A DNA stretch of 64,000 bases from a virus, in IMG/VR virus record IMGVR_UViG_3300048672_000475, positions 16,857 to 80,856 of that record; one strand, 5' to 3'. Under the pieces are notes generated by a model. That model was not told the origin of the DNA and did not search any database. It worked only from the letters and a program-made list of their open reading frames with translations. A program made the position numbers and the translations under genes. Positions 1 through 7,899 of this stretch are shown piece after piece; position 1 is the stretch's first letter; every line of letters begins with the position of its first letter.

Positions 1-151
1 CCACAACCTCTACTACTTTTGACTCGATGCCCATGTGTTCGAGCATATCGGAGACAAACTTGGCCGAATTGTAAAGACCCGAGGTAAACCCTATTGGGTA
101 AGAAGGCTCGCCGTAATTACATCTTCGTTTAAGGATAAAAAGTGTTTTCAT
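1..151 (-). CDS. Phage protein of unknown function, cut by window edge
   Basis: The first 50 residues are visible, starting MKTLFILKRRCNYGEPSYP. This opening, followed by a segment like GLYNSAKFVSDML and GIESKVVEVV, is a pattern I recognise from a widespread phage family with no settled function. The ATG overlaps the stop of the upstream gene as ATGA, so it is the last visible member of the minus-strand operon. The C-terminus lies outside the window. Confidence 0.75.
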   Translation of the reverse strand, partial: MKTLFILKRRCNYGEPSYPIGFTSGLYNSAKFVSDMLEHMGIESKVVEVV

Positions 152-405
152 CGTGTAGCCTTTATAAGTGGGGGTTGGCCTTCTTTCAAATTCCAATCGT
201 ACTGCTTGCCGCAGTCCGGACAGACTTTCTTGTTGAACGACCGGTAGTGGATGATGGGCGCTTTGCAGCACGGTGTTACTGATGCTAGTTCTTCTAGCTG
301 CGCCGCGCGAGCTTTAGCTTTTATTTCATCGGCATCGGGCCGGCCTAAATCTTCCCAAACATTTCCGCTACTGGCGTACACGGGTATTTCCTCGGTCATC
401 TCCAT
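148..405 (-). CDS. Small zinc-ribbon protein
   Basis: This 85-residue protein has a C-terminal four-cysteine zinc-ribbon pattern: CCKAPI near residue 46 and CPDCGKQYDW near residue 68. Zinc ribbons of this size usually bind nucleic acid or a protein partner; no specific role can be assigned. It overlaps its neighbours on both sides (ATGA with the downstream gene, 10 bases with the upstream one), so it is translationally coupled in the operon. Confidence 0.7.
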   Translation of the reverse strand: MEMTEEIPVYASSGNVWEDLGRPDADEIKAKARAAQLEELASVTPCCKAPIIHYRSFNKKVCPDCGKQYDWNLKEGQPPLIKATR

Positions 406-677
406 CCTCGGGCCTCTCTTCTGAGTTTCTTACATTTGCCGGTGTAGGGGGTATCGAATACCGGCTTACAAGGTTCTAGTTCTGGCACCGGCACCGGTTC
501 GATAACAAAGGTCGAACTCTCTTCCCAGTATACGAGTTCGCCTTCGCGTAACCCCACACCCTCGTAGTCAGAATCCTTGCCGCCGTACTCTAGTTCTAAA
601 GCTTGCGACGCCTCAAGTAATTCAAAGAATCTATTACTCCCCATAGGGGCCGCTATTAACGTAACTTTTGTAGTCAT
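396..677 (-). CDS. Hypothetical protein
   Basis: This 93-residue protein is not recognised. It is acidic in the first two thirds (runs of Glu and Asp around residues 20-55), has a central proline/valine/glutamate stretch (VPVPELEP) and a basic tail. It sits in the co-directional minus-strand operon and overlaps the next gene by 10 bases. The start ATG is preceded by CTGGATGACAA, a weak form of the operon's usual start signal. Confidence 0.6.
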   Translation of the reverse strand: MTTKVTLIAAPMGSNRFFELLEASQALELEYGGKDSDYEGVGLREGELVYWEESSTFVIEPVPVPELEPCKPVFDTPYTGKCKKLRREARGWR

Positions 678-688
678 TTGTCATCCAG

Positions 689-904
689 CTATACGGCCTT
701 GATAGGCACCGATACTTTTATACCGGTTATAACAATGGCTCGCCCTAGTCCTACTGGAGCCCCAAAGCTTTGGCTAAGCATAAATTCCCCGTCTCTATAG
801 AGGGAAAAGGTAAACCCATCTCCCACTTGGTTAGGTGCGATCCTTATCTCATCACCCTCTGCCACAACAGCGGGCATATTTGCGGTATTAAATCTTATGG
901 GCAT
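689..904 (-). CDS. Hypothetical protein
   Basis: A 71-residue protein with no recognised domain. The sequence looks like a small beta-rich fold (alternating hydrophobic residues, glycines). Its ATG shares a base with the stop of the VRR-NUC gene (TAATG) and is preceded by ACTGGAGAACGATA, the conserved start-associated sequence of this phage, which supports both the gene and this start. Confidence 0.6.
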   Translation of the reverse strand: MPIRFNTANMPAVVAEGDEIRIAPNQVGDGFTFSLYRDGEFMLSQSFGAPVGLGRAIVITGIKVSVPIKAV

Positions 905-1203
905 TATCGTTCTCCAGTTTTCAATAATTTAACTATCGCATCCACGTCAGCTTTGGTATTGGCGACGTAGCACTCGAAGCCTAATTCCAGCAACCGCCTC
1001 GCTGCGCGTTCTTGTTCTTCCCGCAAAGCTTTGCCGGGACGTTTCAACTCCACGAATACGCATCGACCACGGGGGAGTAGGCATATTCTATCGGGTTCCG
1101 AGCGGCGTATTTCGTATTTGTGAATCTGCGCTCCGGGGAACGCAGCTTCCATTTCTTTGACGAAATACTCTTCAATTTTGATTTCTTTTGGCGATCTACT
1201 CAT
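904..1203 (-). CDS. VRR-NUC domain nuclease
   Basis: This is a small stand-alone VRR-NUC nuclease, a branch of the PD-(D/E)xK nucleases found in many phage replication clusters, where it is thought to act on branched or flapped DNA. The signature is visible: an Asp in EPDRICLLPRG, then VFVELKRPG (the ExK pair) and a following LREEQ helix. About 99 residues, normal for the family. I chose the ATG at 1203; a GTG three codons upstream is possible. Its last codons (KTGER) are encoded by the next gene's ACTGGAGAACG start signal. Confidence 0.85.
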   Translation of the reverse strand: MSRSPKEIKIEEYFVKEMEAAFPGAQIHKYEIRRSEPDRICLLPRGRCVFVELKRPGKALREEQERAARRLLELGFECYVANTKADVDAIVKLLKTGER

Positions 1204-1423
1204 GCCTATCACAACGCGGTTTTGTTAATTCTACAGTACCGTCGTAATATTCGACGATTTTTCCAGTAAGTAGCAGGTAGTTAATCCCGCTATTGGCAAT
1301 CGTGCCGCTGTATGGGCGTAAGCGGGTGCGGATTTCGTGCTTGTGCAGCGGGCCTGATTCAGCCAGCATGCGTGTAACGAGCAGCATTACACGGCTTGAG
1401 TCCCTATGTTTGCTGCCAGTCAT
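1196..1423 (-). CDS. Hypothetical protein, possible winged-helix
   Basis: A 75-residue protein. The middle (GPLHKHEIRTRL, then INYLLLTGKIVEYYDGTVELT) resembles a small winged-helix unit, with a helix-turn-helix followed by a beta hairpin. It overlaps both the methyltransferase gene and the VRR-NUC gene by a few bases. A DNA-binding role is an inference only. Confidence 0.55.
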   Translation of the reverse strand: MTGSKHRDSSRVMLLVTRMLAESGPLHKHEIRTRLRPYSGTIANSGINYLLLTGKIVEYYDGTVELTKPRCDRHE

Positions 1424-2169
1424 ACCAAATCCCCCATCGCCGCGACAGCAATTCGCTGTTCTGCTATTTTGAAATAGGTTTCATCTTTCTCAATGCCTAT
1501 GAATTTCCGATTTGTATTAACGCAGGCTACTCCCGTAGTTCCGCTACCCATACAGTTATCCAGAACGACCTCACCTTCATTGGTGTAAGTACGAATCAGG
1601 TATTCGCATAATGTCACTGGCTTTTGTGTTGGGTGCAGCCCAACTTCTGTGTTGAATTTTTGTACGCTCCTGGGCGCACGTAAGTTGGGGTCGATAAAGC
1701 CTGTGTCGGTTCCTACTAACCCGTTCATGACCTCTCTTTTTCCAGTGTTCGAAGCGTTTATTTTGTACCCCGCTCTCGACTTGCCGCCTTCAGCACGCTC
1801 CTGCTTTATTGGATTGTATTGCGTGCGCCCCTCACAGAAAACAAGCACGTTCTCATGCTCTTTCATGGGCATGTATTTCGTTGTTGCGAAATTACTGCCG
1901 CGATTCTTCTCCCATATCCATTCGTACTTGAACCACCTTGGGTTACTTAACACCAGTGCAGAGGTGAACGGCTGAGAACCAAACAACACAACAGCGCCAT
2001 TTCGATTAAGGACCCGCTTATACTGCACCCACAACGACTCGAACGGTATTAAGGTATCCCATTTGCAGGCTGTAGTACCATAGGGCAAATCGCACAAAAT
2101 CATATCTACCGAACCATCTGGTATGGATTTCATTGCTTCTAGGCAGTCGCCATGCTGTAAATCAATCAT
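1420..2169 (-). CDS. Site-specific DNA methyltransferase (N6-adenine/N4-cytosine type)
   Basis: A 249-residue DNA methyltransferase that transfers a methyl group from S-adenosylmethionine to an exocyclic amino group. The catalytic motif IV appears early as LCDLPYGTT (about residues 25-33; a DPPY variant), and the SAM-binding motif I late as VLDNCMGSGTTG (about residues 203-214). This motif IV-before-I order is that of the beta class. No restriction endonuclease is next to it, so it is an orphan methyltransferase; protection of the phage DNA from host restriction is the usual role. The target sequence cannot be read from the sequence. It overlaps both neighbours by 4 bases. Confidence 0.92.
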   Translation of the reverse strand: MIDLQHGDCLEAMKSIPDGSVDMILCDLPYGTTACKWDTLIPFESLWVQYKRVLNRNGAVVLFGSQPFTSALVLSNPRWFKYEWIWEKNRGSNFATTKYMPMKEHENVLVFCEGRTQYNPIKQERAEGGKSRAGYKINASNTGKREVMNGLVGTDTGFIDPNLRAPRSVQKFNTEVGLHPTQKPVTLCEYLIRTYTNEGEVVLDNCMGSGTTGVACVNTNRKFIGIEKDETYFKIAEQRIAVAAMGDLV

Positions 2170-2399
2170 ACCTGGCCCTCAATCAAATGGTCGGCCATGC
2201 TACTAATTTGCCTCGGCGTCGCTTTCTCCATGCGCTCGTACATCTTCCGCATGCTGCCGACTTTACGGTGCTTAGCGCGGCGAAAAACTTCTTTGTAACT
2301 GCCGCCCAACTCCATCGCGACGCAAGCTTCGTACATGGTGTCGGCTAGCTCTTTGACTTGATCAGGCTTCAGCCTGAACACAGCGGCTTGTAAACTCAT
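2166..2399 (-). CDS. Hypothetical helical protein
   Basis: A 77-residue, mostly helical, basic protein (VKELADTMYEACVAMELGG, then a run of Arg/Lys around residues 40-60). Not recognised. ATGA overlaps at both ends tie it to the methyltransferase and the upstream cysteine-rich gene. Confidence 0.6.
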   Translation of the reverse strand: MSLQAAVFRLKPDQVKELADTMYEACVAMELGGSYKEVFRRAKHRKVGSMRKMYERMEKATPRQISSMADHLIEGQV

Positions 2400-2584
2400 T
2401 CTTTATCCTCCAAAAATCCTAAGCAGGTTTCGGCTTCGGGTAGCTTTAGCGACGACGTGTAGCTTCTTAAAGCGTAATCGTGCTCGTTATCTACGGCCAT
2501 CGTCAGATACCGCTGGCATTTATACTTGTCGCTACACTTCCAGCCCAAGCAGCGAGCTACGTCTAACGTTAAAGGTCGTTGCAT
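2396..2584 (-). CDS. Cysteine-rich small protein
   Basis: A 62-residue protein with cysteines spaced as CLGWKC, then C six residues on (KCQRYL) and a last Cys in ETCLGF. This spacing recurs in short phage proteins that probably bind one metal ion, but no function is established. It overlaps the DHFR gene end by 16 bases. Confidence 0.6.
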   Translation of the reverse strand: MQRPLTLDVARCLGWKCSDKYKCQRYLTMAVDNEHDYALRSYTSSLKLPEAETCLGFLEDKE

Positions 2585-3102
2585 ACCCTACTCCAAATTT
2601 CGGCTCTGTGGCCTCCGGCCAGATAATCTATCCGCTCTAAATCCCATTGATTCAATCGCATCGCGTCGCGTGGGAAATAAGCCACCTCGTCTGAATCGCT
2701 GATGCTCAAAGGCGGGTCTTGCAAAACCACGGTACGGTAGATGGTATCCGCCAGGGGGATAGCTTCTCGATACAGCCGTTCCCCGCCGATAACAAAGACT
2801 TCCTCGTATCGGCCTACTAACTGTAGCCAGCGTAAGGCAGTTGGCAATGAATCAGTCCACAATACACCTAGCTCCAGTTCGTACGCGTAGTTCTCCACCC
2901 TAGACGGGCTAATCACGACGTTCAATCGCCCTGGAAGCGGTTTGCTACCAAACGATTCAAAAGTTTTTCGGCCCATGATGATCGGTTTGCCCATCGTAAG
3001 CTGCTTAAAGCGTTTTAGGTCTTCGGGTATATCCCAAGGAATCTTGCCGTTGATGCCGATGATCCCTTGCAGGCTGTGCGCAACGATAATTGAGATTTTC
3101 AT
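2569..3102 (-). CDS. folA: Dihydrofolate reductase
   Basis: Reduces 7,8-dihydrofolate to tetrahydrofolate with NADPH, recycling the dihydrofolate made by thymidylate synthase encoded two genes upstream. The family signature is clear: ISIIVAHSLQGIIGINGKIPW at the N-terminus, the substrate-binding acid and helix in PEDLKRFK, the cofactor loop in PIIMGRKTFES, and VFVIGGERLYREAI near residue 107. At 177 residues it has the usual length. The pairing of DHFR with thymidylate synthase is common in large phages and boosts dTMP supply during infection. Confidence 0.95.
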   Translation of the reverse strand: MKISIIVAHSLQGIIGINGKIPWDIPEDLKRFKQLTMGKPIIMGRKTFESFGSKPLPGRLNVVISPSRVENYAYELELGVLWTDSLPTALRWLQLVGRYEEVFVIGGERLYREAIPLADTIYRTVVLQDPPLSISDSDEVAYFPRDAMRLNQWDLERIDYLAGGHRAEIWSRVCNDL

Positions 3103-3344
3103 TTAATCGCCTCGATATCAAAAGATTTCCAGAAATTAACGAGGTCCGGGTGTTCATCCTGCCACGGGGCCTTTAGCGCGTATACAATTCGCGTTAGGTC
3201 ATCAATTACCATATCCCGATGCGCTAGTTCGGCAGCGATATCCGACTTACTGTGCAGCTTTTCGGCGGTCATGGCCATTAAGTGCCGCATGTAATAATTT
3301 CCTTGGGCTATGATATCGCGTTCGGCGTAATGTTTTCTATTCAT
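3099..3344 (-). CDS. Hypothetical protein
   Basis: An 81-residue, mostly helical protein, not recognised. Its ATG overlaps the stop of the membrane-protein gene upstream by 8 bases, and its stop overlaps the DHFR start as ATGA, so it is embedded between the two folate genes and co-translated with them. Confidence 0.6.
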   Translation of the reverse strand: MNRKHYAERDIIAQGNYYMRHLMAMTAEKLHSKSDIAAELAHRDMVIDDLTRIVYALKAPWQDEHPDLVNFWKSFDIEAIK

Positions 3345-3507
3345 CCCGACCTCCTAAAAACGCCAGAGCCATCCCGATTCCTAAAAATGCAGCTATGACT
3401 ATCGGCGTGGTATTCGGAAAAGGCTCACAACTTGGGGTTGCCCCTACCTGAGCTATACTTATGACTACCCAAAACGTGTAGTAGCACGCGGCTAAAATTT
3501 TACTCAT
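3337..3507 (-). CDS. Small two-span membrane protein
   Basis: Fifty-six residues with two hydrophobic segments (about residues 4-24 and 35-52) separated by a short loop with Cys and Pro. A longer reading frame starts 15 codons upstream, but the ATG at 3507 is preceded by ACTGGAGAACACC, the phage's conserved start signal, so this start is preferred. The location in the membrane is inferred from hydrophobicity; the role is unknown. Confidence 0.65.
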   Translation of the reverse strand: MSKILAACYYTFWVVISIAQVGATPSCEPFPNTTPIVIAAFLGIGMALAFLGGRDE

Positions 3508-3520
3508 GGTGTTCTCCAGT

Positions 3521-4330
3521 TTATACCGCAACCGGCGCTTTGATAGCCGCATGGTGGTGGTAGTTGATAAGTTCGAAATCTTCGACTCGGTAATCGAAAA
3601 TAGAATCCGGCTTACGTTTAATCCGCAACTGCGGTAGCGGGTACGGGGTTCTAGTAAGCTGCAATTCAGCTTGTTCTAGGTGGTTTAGATAAAGATGTAC
3701 ATCAACGCCGGAGTAAACCAACTCGCCTACGCCAAGATCGCATTGCTGAGCAACCATGTGCGTCAACAACGCATAACCCGCCACATTAAAAGGATTGCCT
3801 AAAAACACATCATTCGAGCGCATCGTGAAATGGCAATTCAGTTTGCCGTTGGTTACGGTAAACTGAAACATTACGTGGCACGGCGGTAATGCGGCATCGT
3901 AGATGTCCATCGGGTTCCACGCTGATACCACTAACCGTCTTGAATCCGGGTTTTCTTTTATCTGCGCTATAACATCGGTTATCTGGTCTACCCCATCCGA
4001 ATACGCGCCGAAGGGTTCTCCGCCAAAATTGCGCCACTGATAGCCGTAGATCGGACCTAACTCTCCGTCTTCAGGGTCGGCCCACTCGTTCCAGATAGTC
4101 ACGCCGTTATCGGTAAGATATTTTACGTTCGTCTCTCCGGACAACATCCAGAGCAATTCGTGAACAACGGACTTAAAGTGTATTTTCTTCGTCGTTACCA
4201 GCGGAAAGCCTTTTGCTAAATCGAACCGCATTTGCCGGCCAAATACGCTGAGCGTACCCGTACCGGTGCGGTCGCCTTTCTGAACACCGTTCTGCATAAC
4301 GTCTTCGAGCAAATTGAGGTACTGTTTCAT
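3521..4330 (-). CDS. thyA: Thymidylate synthase (ThyA type)
   Basis: Methylates dUMP to dTMP using methylenetetrahydrofolate. The 269-residue protein has the expected length and motifs: DRTGTGT with the phosphate-binding Arg near residue 21, the paired arginines in [12 protein letters not shown], the catalytic Cys151 in [10 protein letters not shown], and [12 protein letters not shown], which corresponds to the conserved RSxDxxLGxPFN segment. The neighbouring DHFR regenerates its cofactor. The start overlaps the preceding stop as ATGA, and the TAA stop sits in the start signal of the next gene. Confidence 0.97.
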   Translation of the reverse strand: MKQYLNLLEDVMQNGVQKGDRTGTGTLSVFGRQMRFDLAKGFPLVTTKKIHFKSVVHELLWMLSGETNVKYLTDNGVTIWNEWADPEDGELGPIYGYQWRNFGGEPFGAYSDGVDQITDVIAQIKENPDSRRLVVSAWNPMDIYDAALPPCHVMFQFTVTNGKLNCHFTMRSNDVFLGNPFNVAGYALLTHMVAQQCDLGVGELVYSGVDVHLYLNHLEQAELQLTRTPYPLPQLRIKRKPDSIFDYRVEDFELINYHHHAAIKAPVAV

Positions 4331-4713
4331 TTTTCCTCCTCCAGTAGATGTCCAAAATTGTCGCGTAGCTCTTTAATATAAGCGTCTGGCAATTCATTTT
4401 TGCGTATTCTGGTCCCTAGGCGATTTATAATTTCTACGGCCTCCTGGTGCCATTTACAAGCAAGTACTTCCGCCTCATGTTGCTCAAGTATTTCCGGTGT
4501 GGCTAATATGGCAATCGGGCGAATGCCGAAAGCAATGTCCCCTACCTGCAGTCCTGTATCTTTTCTGAACCTCTTAGTTTTTGTAACTACTTGGGTGCGC
4601 GTTACTTTAGTCACTATATGCAGCTCATAAGTAGGTCTTAGCCCTGTCCAATAGGTCCCCACCACCGGCGTTGCTATTTTGTCGCCCTCTTTTACGTCCG
4701 CTAGCCCCACCAT
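4327..4713 (-). CDS. Hypothetical protein
   Basis: A 128-residue protein, not recognised. The N-terminal half is beta-rich and begins with [13 protein letters not shown], reminiscent of small SH3-like barrels; the C-terminal half is a charged helix ending EEEK. Its end provides the GGAGG ribosome-binding site for thyA, and its ATG shares a base with the upstream stop (TAATG). Confidence 0.6.
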   Translation of the reverse strand: MVGLADVKEGDKIATPVVGTYWTGLRPTYELHIVTKVTRTQVVTKTKRFRKDTGLQVGDIAFGIRPIAILATPEILEQHEAEVLACKWHQEAVEIINRLGTRIRKNELPDAYIKELRDNFGHLLEEEK

Positions 4714-4940
4714 TAGAGTTTCACCTCAAAATATTCGGCACTTCCGACGTCTCGGTGCGTGGTAATCAGGTCATCGATAAGCGCGTCCCAGTAGATATTC
4801 GGCGCCTGTATCAGTAACATCGCATCCGCTTCATCCACAACTACTCGGCATAAATGCCCGTCTCTGACTTGGGATACCAGATAGCGTGAACCTTTGTGGT
4901 ACACGCGGCTTTTGTCTGTTCTGGCTAATATTTCGGGCAT
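4713..4940 (-). CDS. Hypothetical protein
   Basis: A 75-residue protein starting MPEILARTDKSRVYHKG. The reading frame is open further upstream, but the ATG at 4940 overlaps the previous stop (TAATG) and follows GGAGGTGTG, so this start fits best. No recognised domain. Confidence 0.6.
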   Translation of the reverse strand: MPEILARTDKSRVYHKGSRYLVSQVRDGHLCRVVVDEADAMLLIQAPNIYWDALIDDLITTHRDVGSAEYFEVKL

Positions 4941-5293
4941 TACACACCTCCCAAACGGCTGTATACCTGCACCCACAACATCGCGATTATGCTTAAGATG
5001 GCTACTATCCGCCATGCGTTCAGCTTTTTGGGGAGGTCGGTATTCGTATCGTATTCGGCAAAATACTTATCCTTCCAGCTTTCGGCTTCTGCGTACGCCC
5101 GGTCGCGGCTTCGCGCCGCTTTATTTTCCATTTCGATTGCCGTTTCTACCCGCAGCTCTGCGGCTTCCAAGAACGGTTCTACGTCATCCCACCGAACCCA
5201 CTCCCCGGAGTCGCATTGTTCCATGGGCCCGAATTTTAAGAAGCCCTGGTTGTACAGCTTTACGCCGTATTCTTTCGCATATGTAGTTTTCAT
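4940..5293 (-). CDS. Tail-anchored hypothetical protein
   Basis: A 117-residue protein with a long charged helix (about residues 45-85, rich in Glu, Arg and Ala; probable coiled coil) and one hydrophobic segment near the C-terminus (WRIVAILSIIAMLWVQVY), so probably anchored in the inner membrane by its tail. Family unknown. Translationally coupled to the next gene. Confidence 0.6.
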   Translation of the reverse strand: MKTTYAKEYGVKLYNQGFLKFGPMEQCDSGEWVRWDDVEPFLEAAELRVETAIEMENKAARSRDRAYAEAESWKDKYFAEYDTNTDLPKKLNAWRIVAILSIIAMLWVQVYSRLGGV

Positions 5294-5294
5294 T

Positions 5295-5537
5295 TTAGTA
5301 CTCGTCCAATTCTTCCAGTTTTTGATCGTACCCGGCTACCACGTCGCTAAGTTGGTCTAGCGGTAGGGAGAGGTGATTTAGCAAGCGGCCTATGATTTCC
5401 TCTAGCGCTTCGACTTTATATCGTAGGGTTTCTAAGCTACCCTCACCGTAAATCCGGTCCATATGATACGAGAAATACTGCTCTGGACTTTCAAAGGCGG
5501 GGCGACTTAAATACATTTCGCAAGACGTGAATTTCAT
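5295..5537 (-). CDS. Hypothetical protein, first gene of the thyA operon
   Basis: An 80-residue acidic protein with a likely coiled coil (LRYKVEALEEIIGRLLNHL). It is the first gene after the promoter at 5577-5605 and is preceded by CACCGAAGAGGAAACAAA, the second type of conserved start-associated sequence found in this phage. Confidence 0.65.
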   Translation of the reverse strand: MKFTSCEMYLSRPAFESPEQYFSYHMDRIYGEGSLETLRYKVEALEEIIGRLLNHLSLPLDQLSDVVAGYDQKLEELDEY

Positions 5538-5576
5538 TTTGTTTCCTCTTCGGTGATTGTTGATAGTTCGGAGCTG

Positions 5577-5605
5577 ATACTACAGCCCCGAAGACTATGT
5601 GTCAA
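5577..5605 (-). promoter_or_regulatory. Sigma-70-like promoter for the thyA operon
   Basis: On the minus strand TTGACA (5600-5605) is separated by 17 bases from TAGTAT (5577-5582). It lies between the end of the polymerase C-half and the 5537 gene, pointing into the thyA-folA operon. Confidence 0.7.
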
Positions 5606-5608
5606 GTG

Positions 5609-6964
5609 CTATTTATGGTATCTGTAAGATTCTTTTCCTTCCGCTGCGAGGGGCAGACCTTCCGCCCAATCCGGCACTACGGACATCAATTCGCAAAGCC
5701 TTTTTACTGAATAAGTGGGGGCGTCTGGAACTTCTGTTACCAGCTCATCGTGTACCTTCAAAACGATGTCGTAGTTCTCTTTCGAGGCCAGTACTTCACC
5801 GTGCTTGAATACATCCCTAGCGCCCGCCTGGGTGCAATTTTCAGCGATTTTTCCAGCCCCTGTCATAATATCGCCCCATTGTTTACTGAACTGGTTTATG
5901 CCTCTGAACACCAGTTTTCCTGACTGCGTGCTGTCGTCTTCTTCAACGATATCGCCGTTTTCGTCGAAATCACCTTTCTTTTTGGTTTTTCCTATTCGCA
6001 TGCCAGGGTATGGGATTACTCTCCCGCTTGGTAAAACAATTAGAACCCATTTCCCCTTGCGGACCGCTTTGCATTTTCCAAACGGGAACGGCACGTTAGG
6101 CACCTCCACCGCGTATCTCATCGCTTGTTCAGCGTCTTTCCAAAACTTACAGATCGCTGGGTGCTCTTTACGCCATTGTCGTTTCAAGCAGTCTATCGCT
6201 ACGAAAACGTCTTTCGACATCCCAAAAGTTTTCTTTGGCTCGTAGAAATCTTCCCAAGAGCAAAATGAGTCGTCACTTTTTTCTGCTTTGTTTTCCGCCT
6301 CTTTGCGATCCATTCCGTCTAACCACTCGTAAAACTTCTCGGCTTCGCTTATAATCTCTGGATTGGCGTACGGAAGAACCGTATCCGGAAGCGTATTCAG
6401 GTCTATCTTATTTGCGAAAGCAAGAAACGCGCCAACTCCACCTTGGAACCCGAAAGCCAATTCCATCACCTTGCCTATGGACCTCTCCTTATCCCCTATA
6501 GCGTCAATGGACATACGGAAAGCCTTTGCGAAAGCTGCGACGTATAAATCCGGCCCCTCACGTTTCGGTTTCCCTTTACTATCAAATACCCGATTTCCGT
6601 TTTCATCCAGAATGAAAGTGTCGTATTTCTTAAAGGCTTCTAACTTCCATTTTTCGCCGGCCAACCAAGCTAAAAAACGGCCTTCGATGTTGGCTAAATC
6701 AGCCACAACCAATTTCTTCCCCTCTGGTGCGCAGATAGCGTATCGCAGGGCGCTGCTGCACAATTCCATCGTGTCGTACCCCAATAAATCTTGTACGCCA
6801 TTCTTTACAGCGTCAATTCCGGGTATAATGTCGGCTTCTTCAAGGGTTGGTCTTGGAAAATTCTGTGGCTGTACGATTCGCCCACAATTAGATACCACGA
6901 CCCCATTGGCAGTGAATCGGTGCCTAGGCCCCGCGTTTATAATGTCATAGACCTTGGCCCTCAT
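5609..6964 (-). CDS. DNA polymerase A, C-terminal half with split-intein C-fragment
   Basis: The first 26 residues are a C-terminal intein fragment: VYDIINAGPRHRF (block F) and ANGVVVSN ending in the catalytic Asn26. Residue 27 is the Cys that becomes the first residue of the C-extein (CGRIVQPQNFPRP). The 425 extein residues hold the family A polymerase core: motif A in VADLANIEGR, motif B in RSIGKVMELAFGFQGG, motif C in KVHDELV. The N-half with its intein fragment lies two genes upstream, so active polymerase should need protein trans-splicing. The ATG overlaps the stop of the GIY-YIG gene (ATGA) and follows GGAGAGAGAA, so it is a real translation start and not a frameshift artefact. Confidence 0.93.
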   Translation of the reverse strand: MRAKVYDIINAGPRHRFTANGVVVSNCGRIVQPQNFPRPTLEEADIIPGIDAVKNGVQDLLGYDTMELCSSALRYAICAPEGKKLVVADLANIEGRFLAWLAGEKWKLEAFKKYDTFILDENGNRVFDSKGKPKREGPDLYVAAFAKAFRMSIDAIGDKERSIGKVMELAFGFQGGVGAFLAFANKIDLNTLPDTVLPYANPEIISEAEKFYEWLDGMDRKEAENKAEKSDDSFCSWEDFYEPKKTFGMSKDVFVAIDCLKRQWRKEHPAICKFWKDAEQAMRYAVEVPNVPFPFGKCKAVRKGKWVLIVLPSGRVIPYPGMRIGKTKKKGDFDENGDIVEEDDSTQSGKLVFRGINQFSKQWGDIMTGAGKIAENCTQAGARDVFKHGEVLASKENYDIVLKVHDELVTEVPDAPTYSVKRLCELMSVVPDWAEGLPLAAEGKESYRYHK

Positions 6965-7899
6965 TTCTCTCTCCGCTTCATGCCTTTAGCGTCTATCGTC
7001 TTCATAAGAGATTCCTTTCTAGCGTCTATGTGGGCCCGATACCGAATAGGGTCTTTTCTAAGTTCTTCCCAAAACTTTTTCACACCCTTGCTGGCCGCAG
7101 CTTTTTGAACCTCTCTATCTATTTTTTTCCTAGCGTTCGCGATAAGTTCCGCGTTTTTAGCTTTTAGCTCTGGGTCGTTCGCCAACGTATTCTTTAGGGA
7201 CTCGCCTATCTTCTTGCCTATTTCTTTTATTTCCTCTTCGGATCTACCCGCCCAGATTTTAGTAGTGGCTCTAGCATGGGATAAGTGTATGCCTTTGTGC
7301 TTGGCTAGTAATCTTTCCTTCAGAGGTCTAGCTGCCAATTCATCTCGTTTAGCCTGCTTCGCCCCCGTTGTTGTGTTTACCTTCATAGCGCAGCGCAAAG
7401 CACGCATCGCTATTTTGTACGCTTCTCTGGGGTTTTCTTTTTGCCATTTCTGTCCTCTTTTTGGCAAATGGGCATGTGCCTCTGGGCCTCTAGCTTGTTG
7501 AGCATCGCAAAGTCTTTGAATGTACGCAGCTCTAGCTTCAGGGTCTTCATCTAAACTACTCCAAAACAACCTAGCGGCTTCACTTTGAGCTATTTTTCCT
7601 AAACCACCGGATACCACGTTATACAAGTTATCTAGTCCGTGTTGTGCGATATGCTTTCTTTCCGCCTCACTAGCAATGCCCCTATCCGGGCACTCTTCTA
7701 AGATTTCTACTGTGAAAGCGTCTGGGCCAAAATGCAGTATAGCCTTATAAAAAGGCTTATCCGCGTATTTAGGAATTAGCGCCCTTCTCTTGTGATACCC
7801 CCACCTTTCAGCTATCGGCATAGATGTAACGCCTATATACGCGATGTTATCGGGCGCCGTTATTTTATAAATTAAGTGTTTTTTGGTGTAGATTCCCAT
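6961..7899 (-). CDS. GIY-YIG homing endonuclease inside the fractured polymerase
   Basis: A 312-residue free-standing endonuclease. The GIY-YIG catalytic domain fills the first ~95 residues: LIYKITA and AYIGVTS (the GIY/YIG strands), the Arg in AERWGYHKRR, and the metal-binding Glu in ASEAERKHI. The rest is a long basic DNA-binding tail with repeated helical units typical of NUMOD-like modules. It starts 28 bases inside the end of the polymerase N-half gene, with GGGGAG upstream of its ATG, and ends overlapping the C-half gene. This position, exactly between two intein halves, suggests that it spreads the broken polymerase allele by cutting intact ones. Confidence 0.9.
   Translation of the reverse strand: MGIYTKKHLIYKITAPDNIAYIGVTSMPIAERWGYHKRRALIPKYADKPFYKAILHFGPDAFTVEILEECPDRGIASEAERKHIAQHGLDNLYNVVSGGLGKIAQSEAARLFWSSLDEDPEARAAYIQRLCDAQQARGPEAHAHLPKRGQKWQKENPREAYKIAMRALRCAMKVNTTTGAKQAKRDELAARPLKERLLAKHKGIHLSHARATTKIWAGRSEEEIKEIGKKIGESLKNTLANDPELKAKNAELIANARKKIDREVQKAAASKGVKKFWEELRKDPIRYRAHIDARKESLMKTIDAKGMKRREK

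Noticed and set aside
6363-6950. Long plus-strand open frame opposite the polymerase C-half
   Set aside because: It is antisense to well-conserved polymerase motifs and has no start signal; an effect of codon composition.
6961-7899. Interpretation of the polymerase break as a group I intron with GIY-YIG gene
   Set aside because: Intein blocks are present at both borders and the endonuclease overlaps both coding regions, leaving no room for an intron core.
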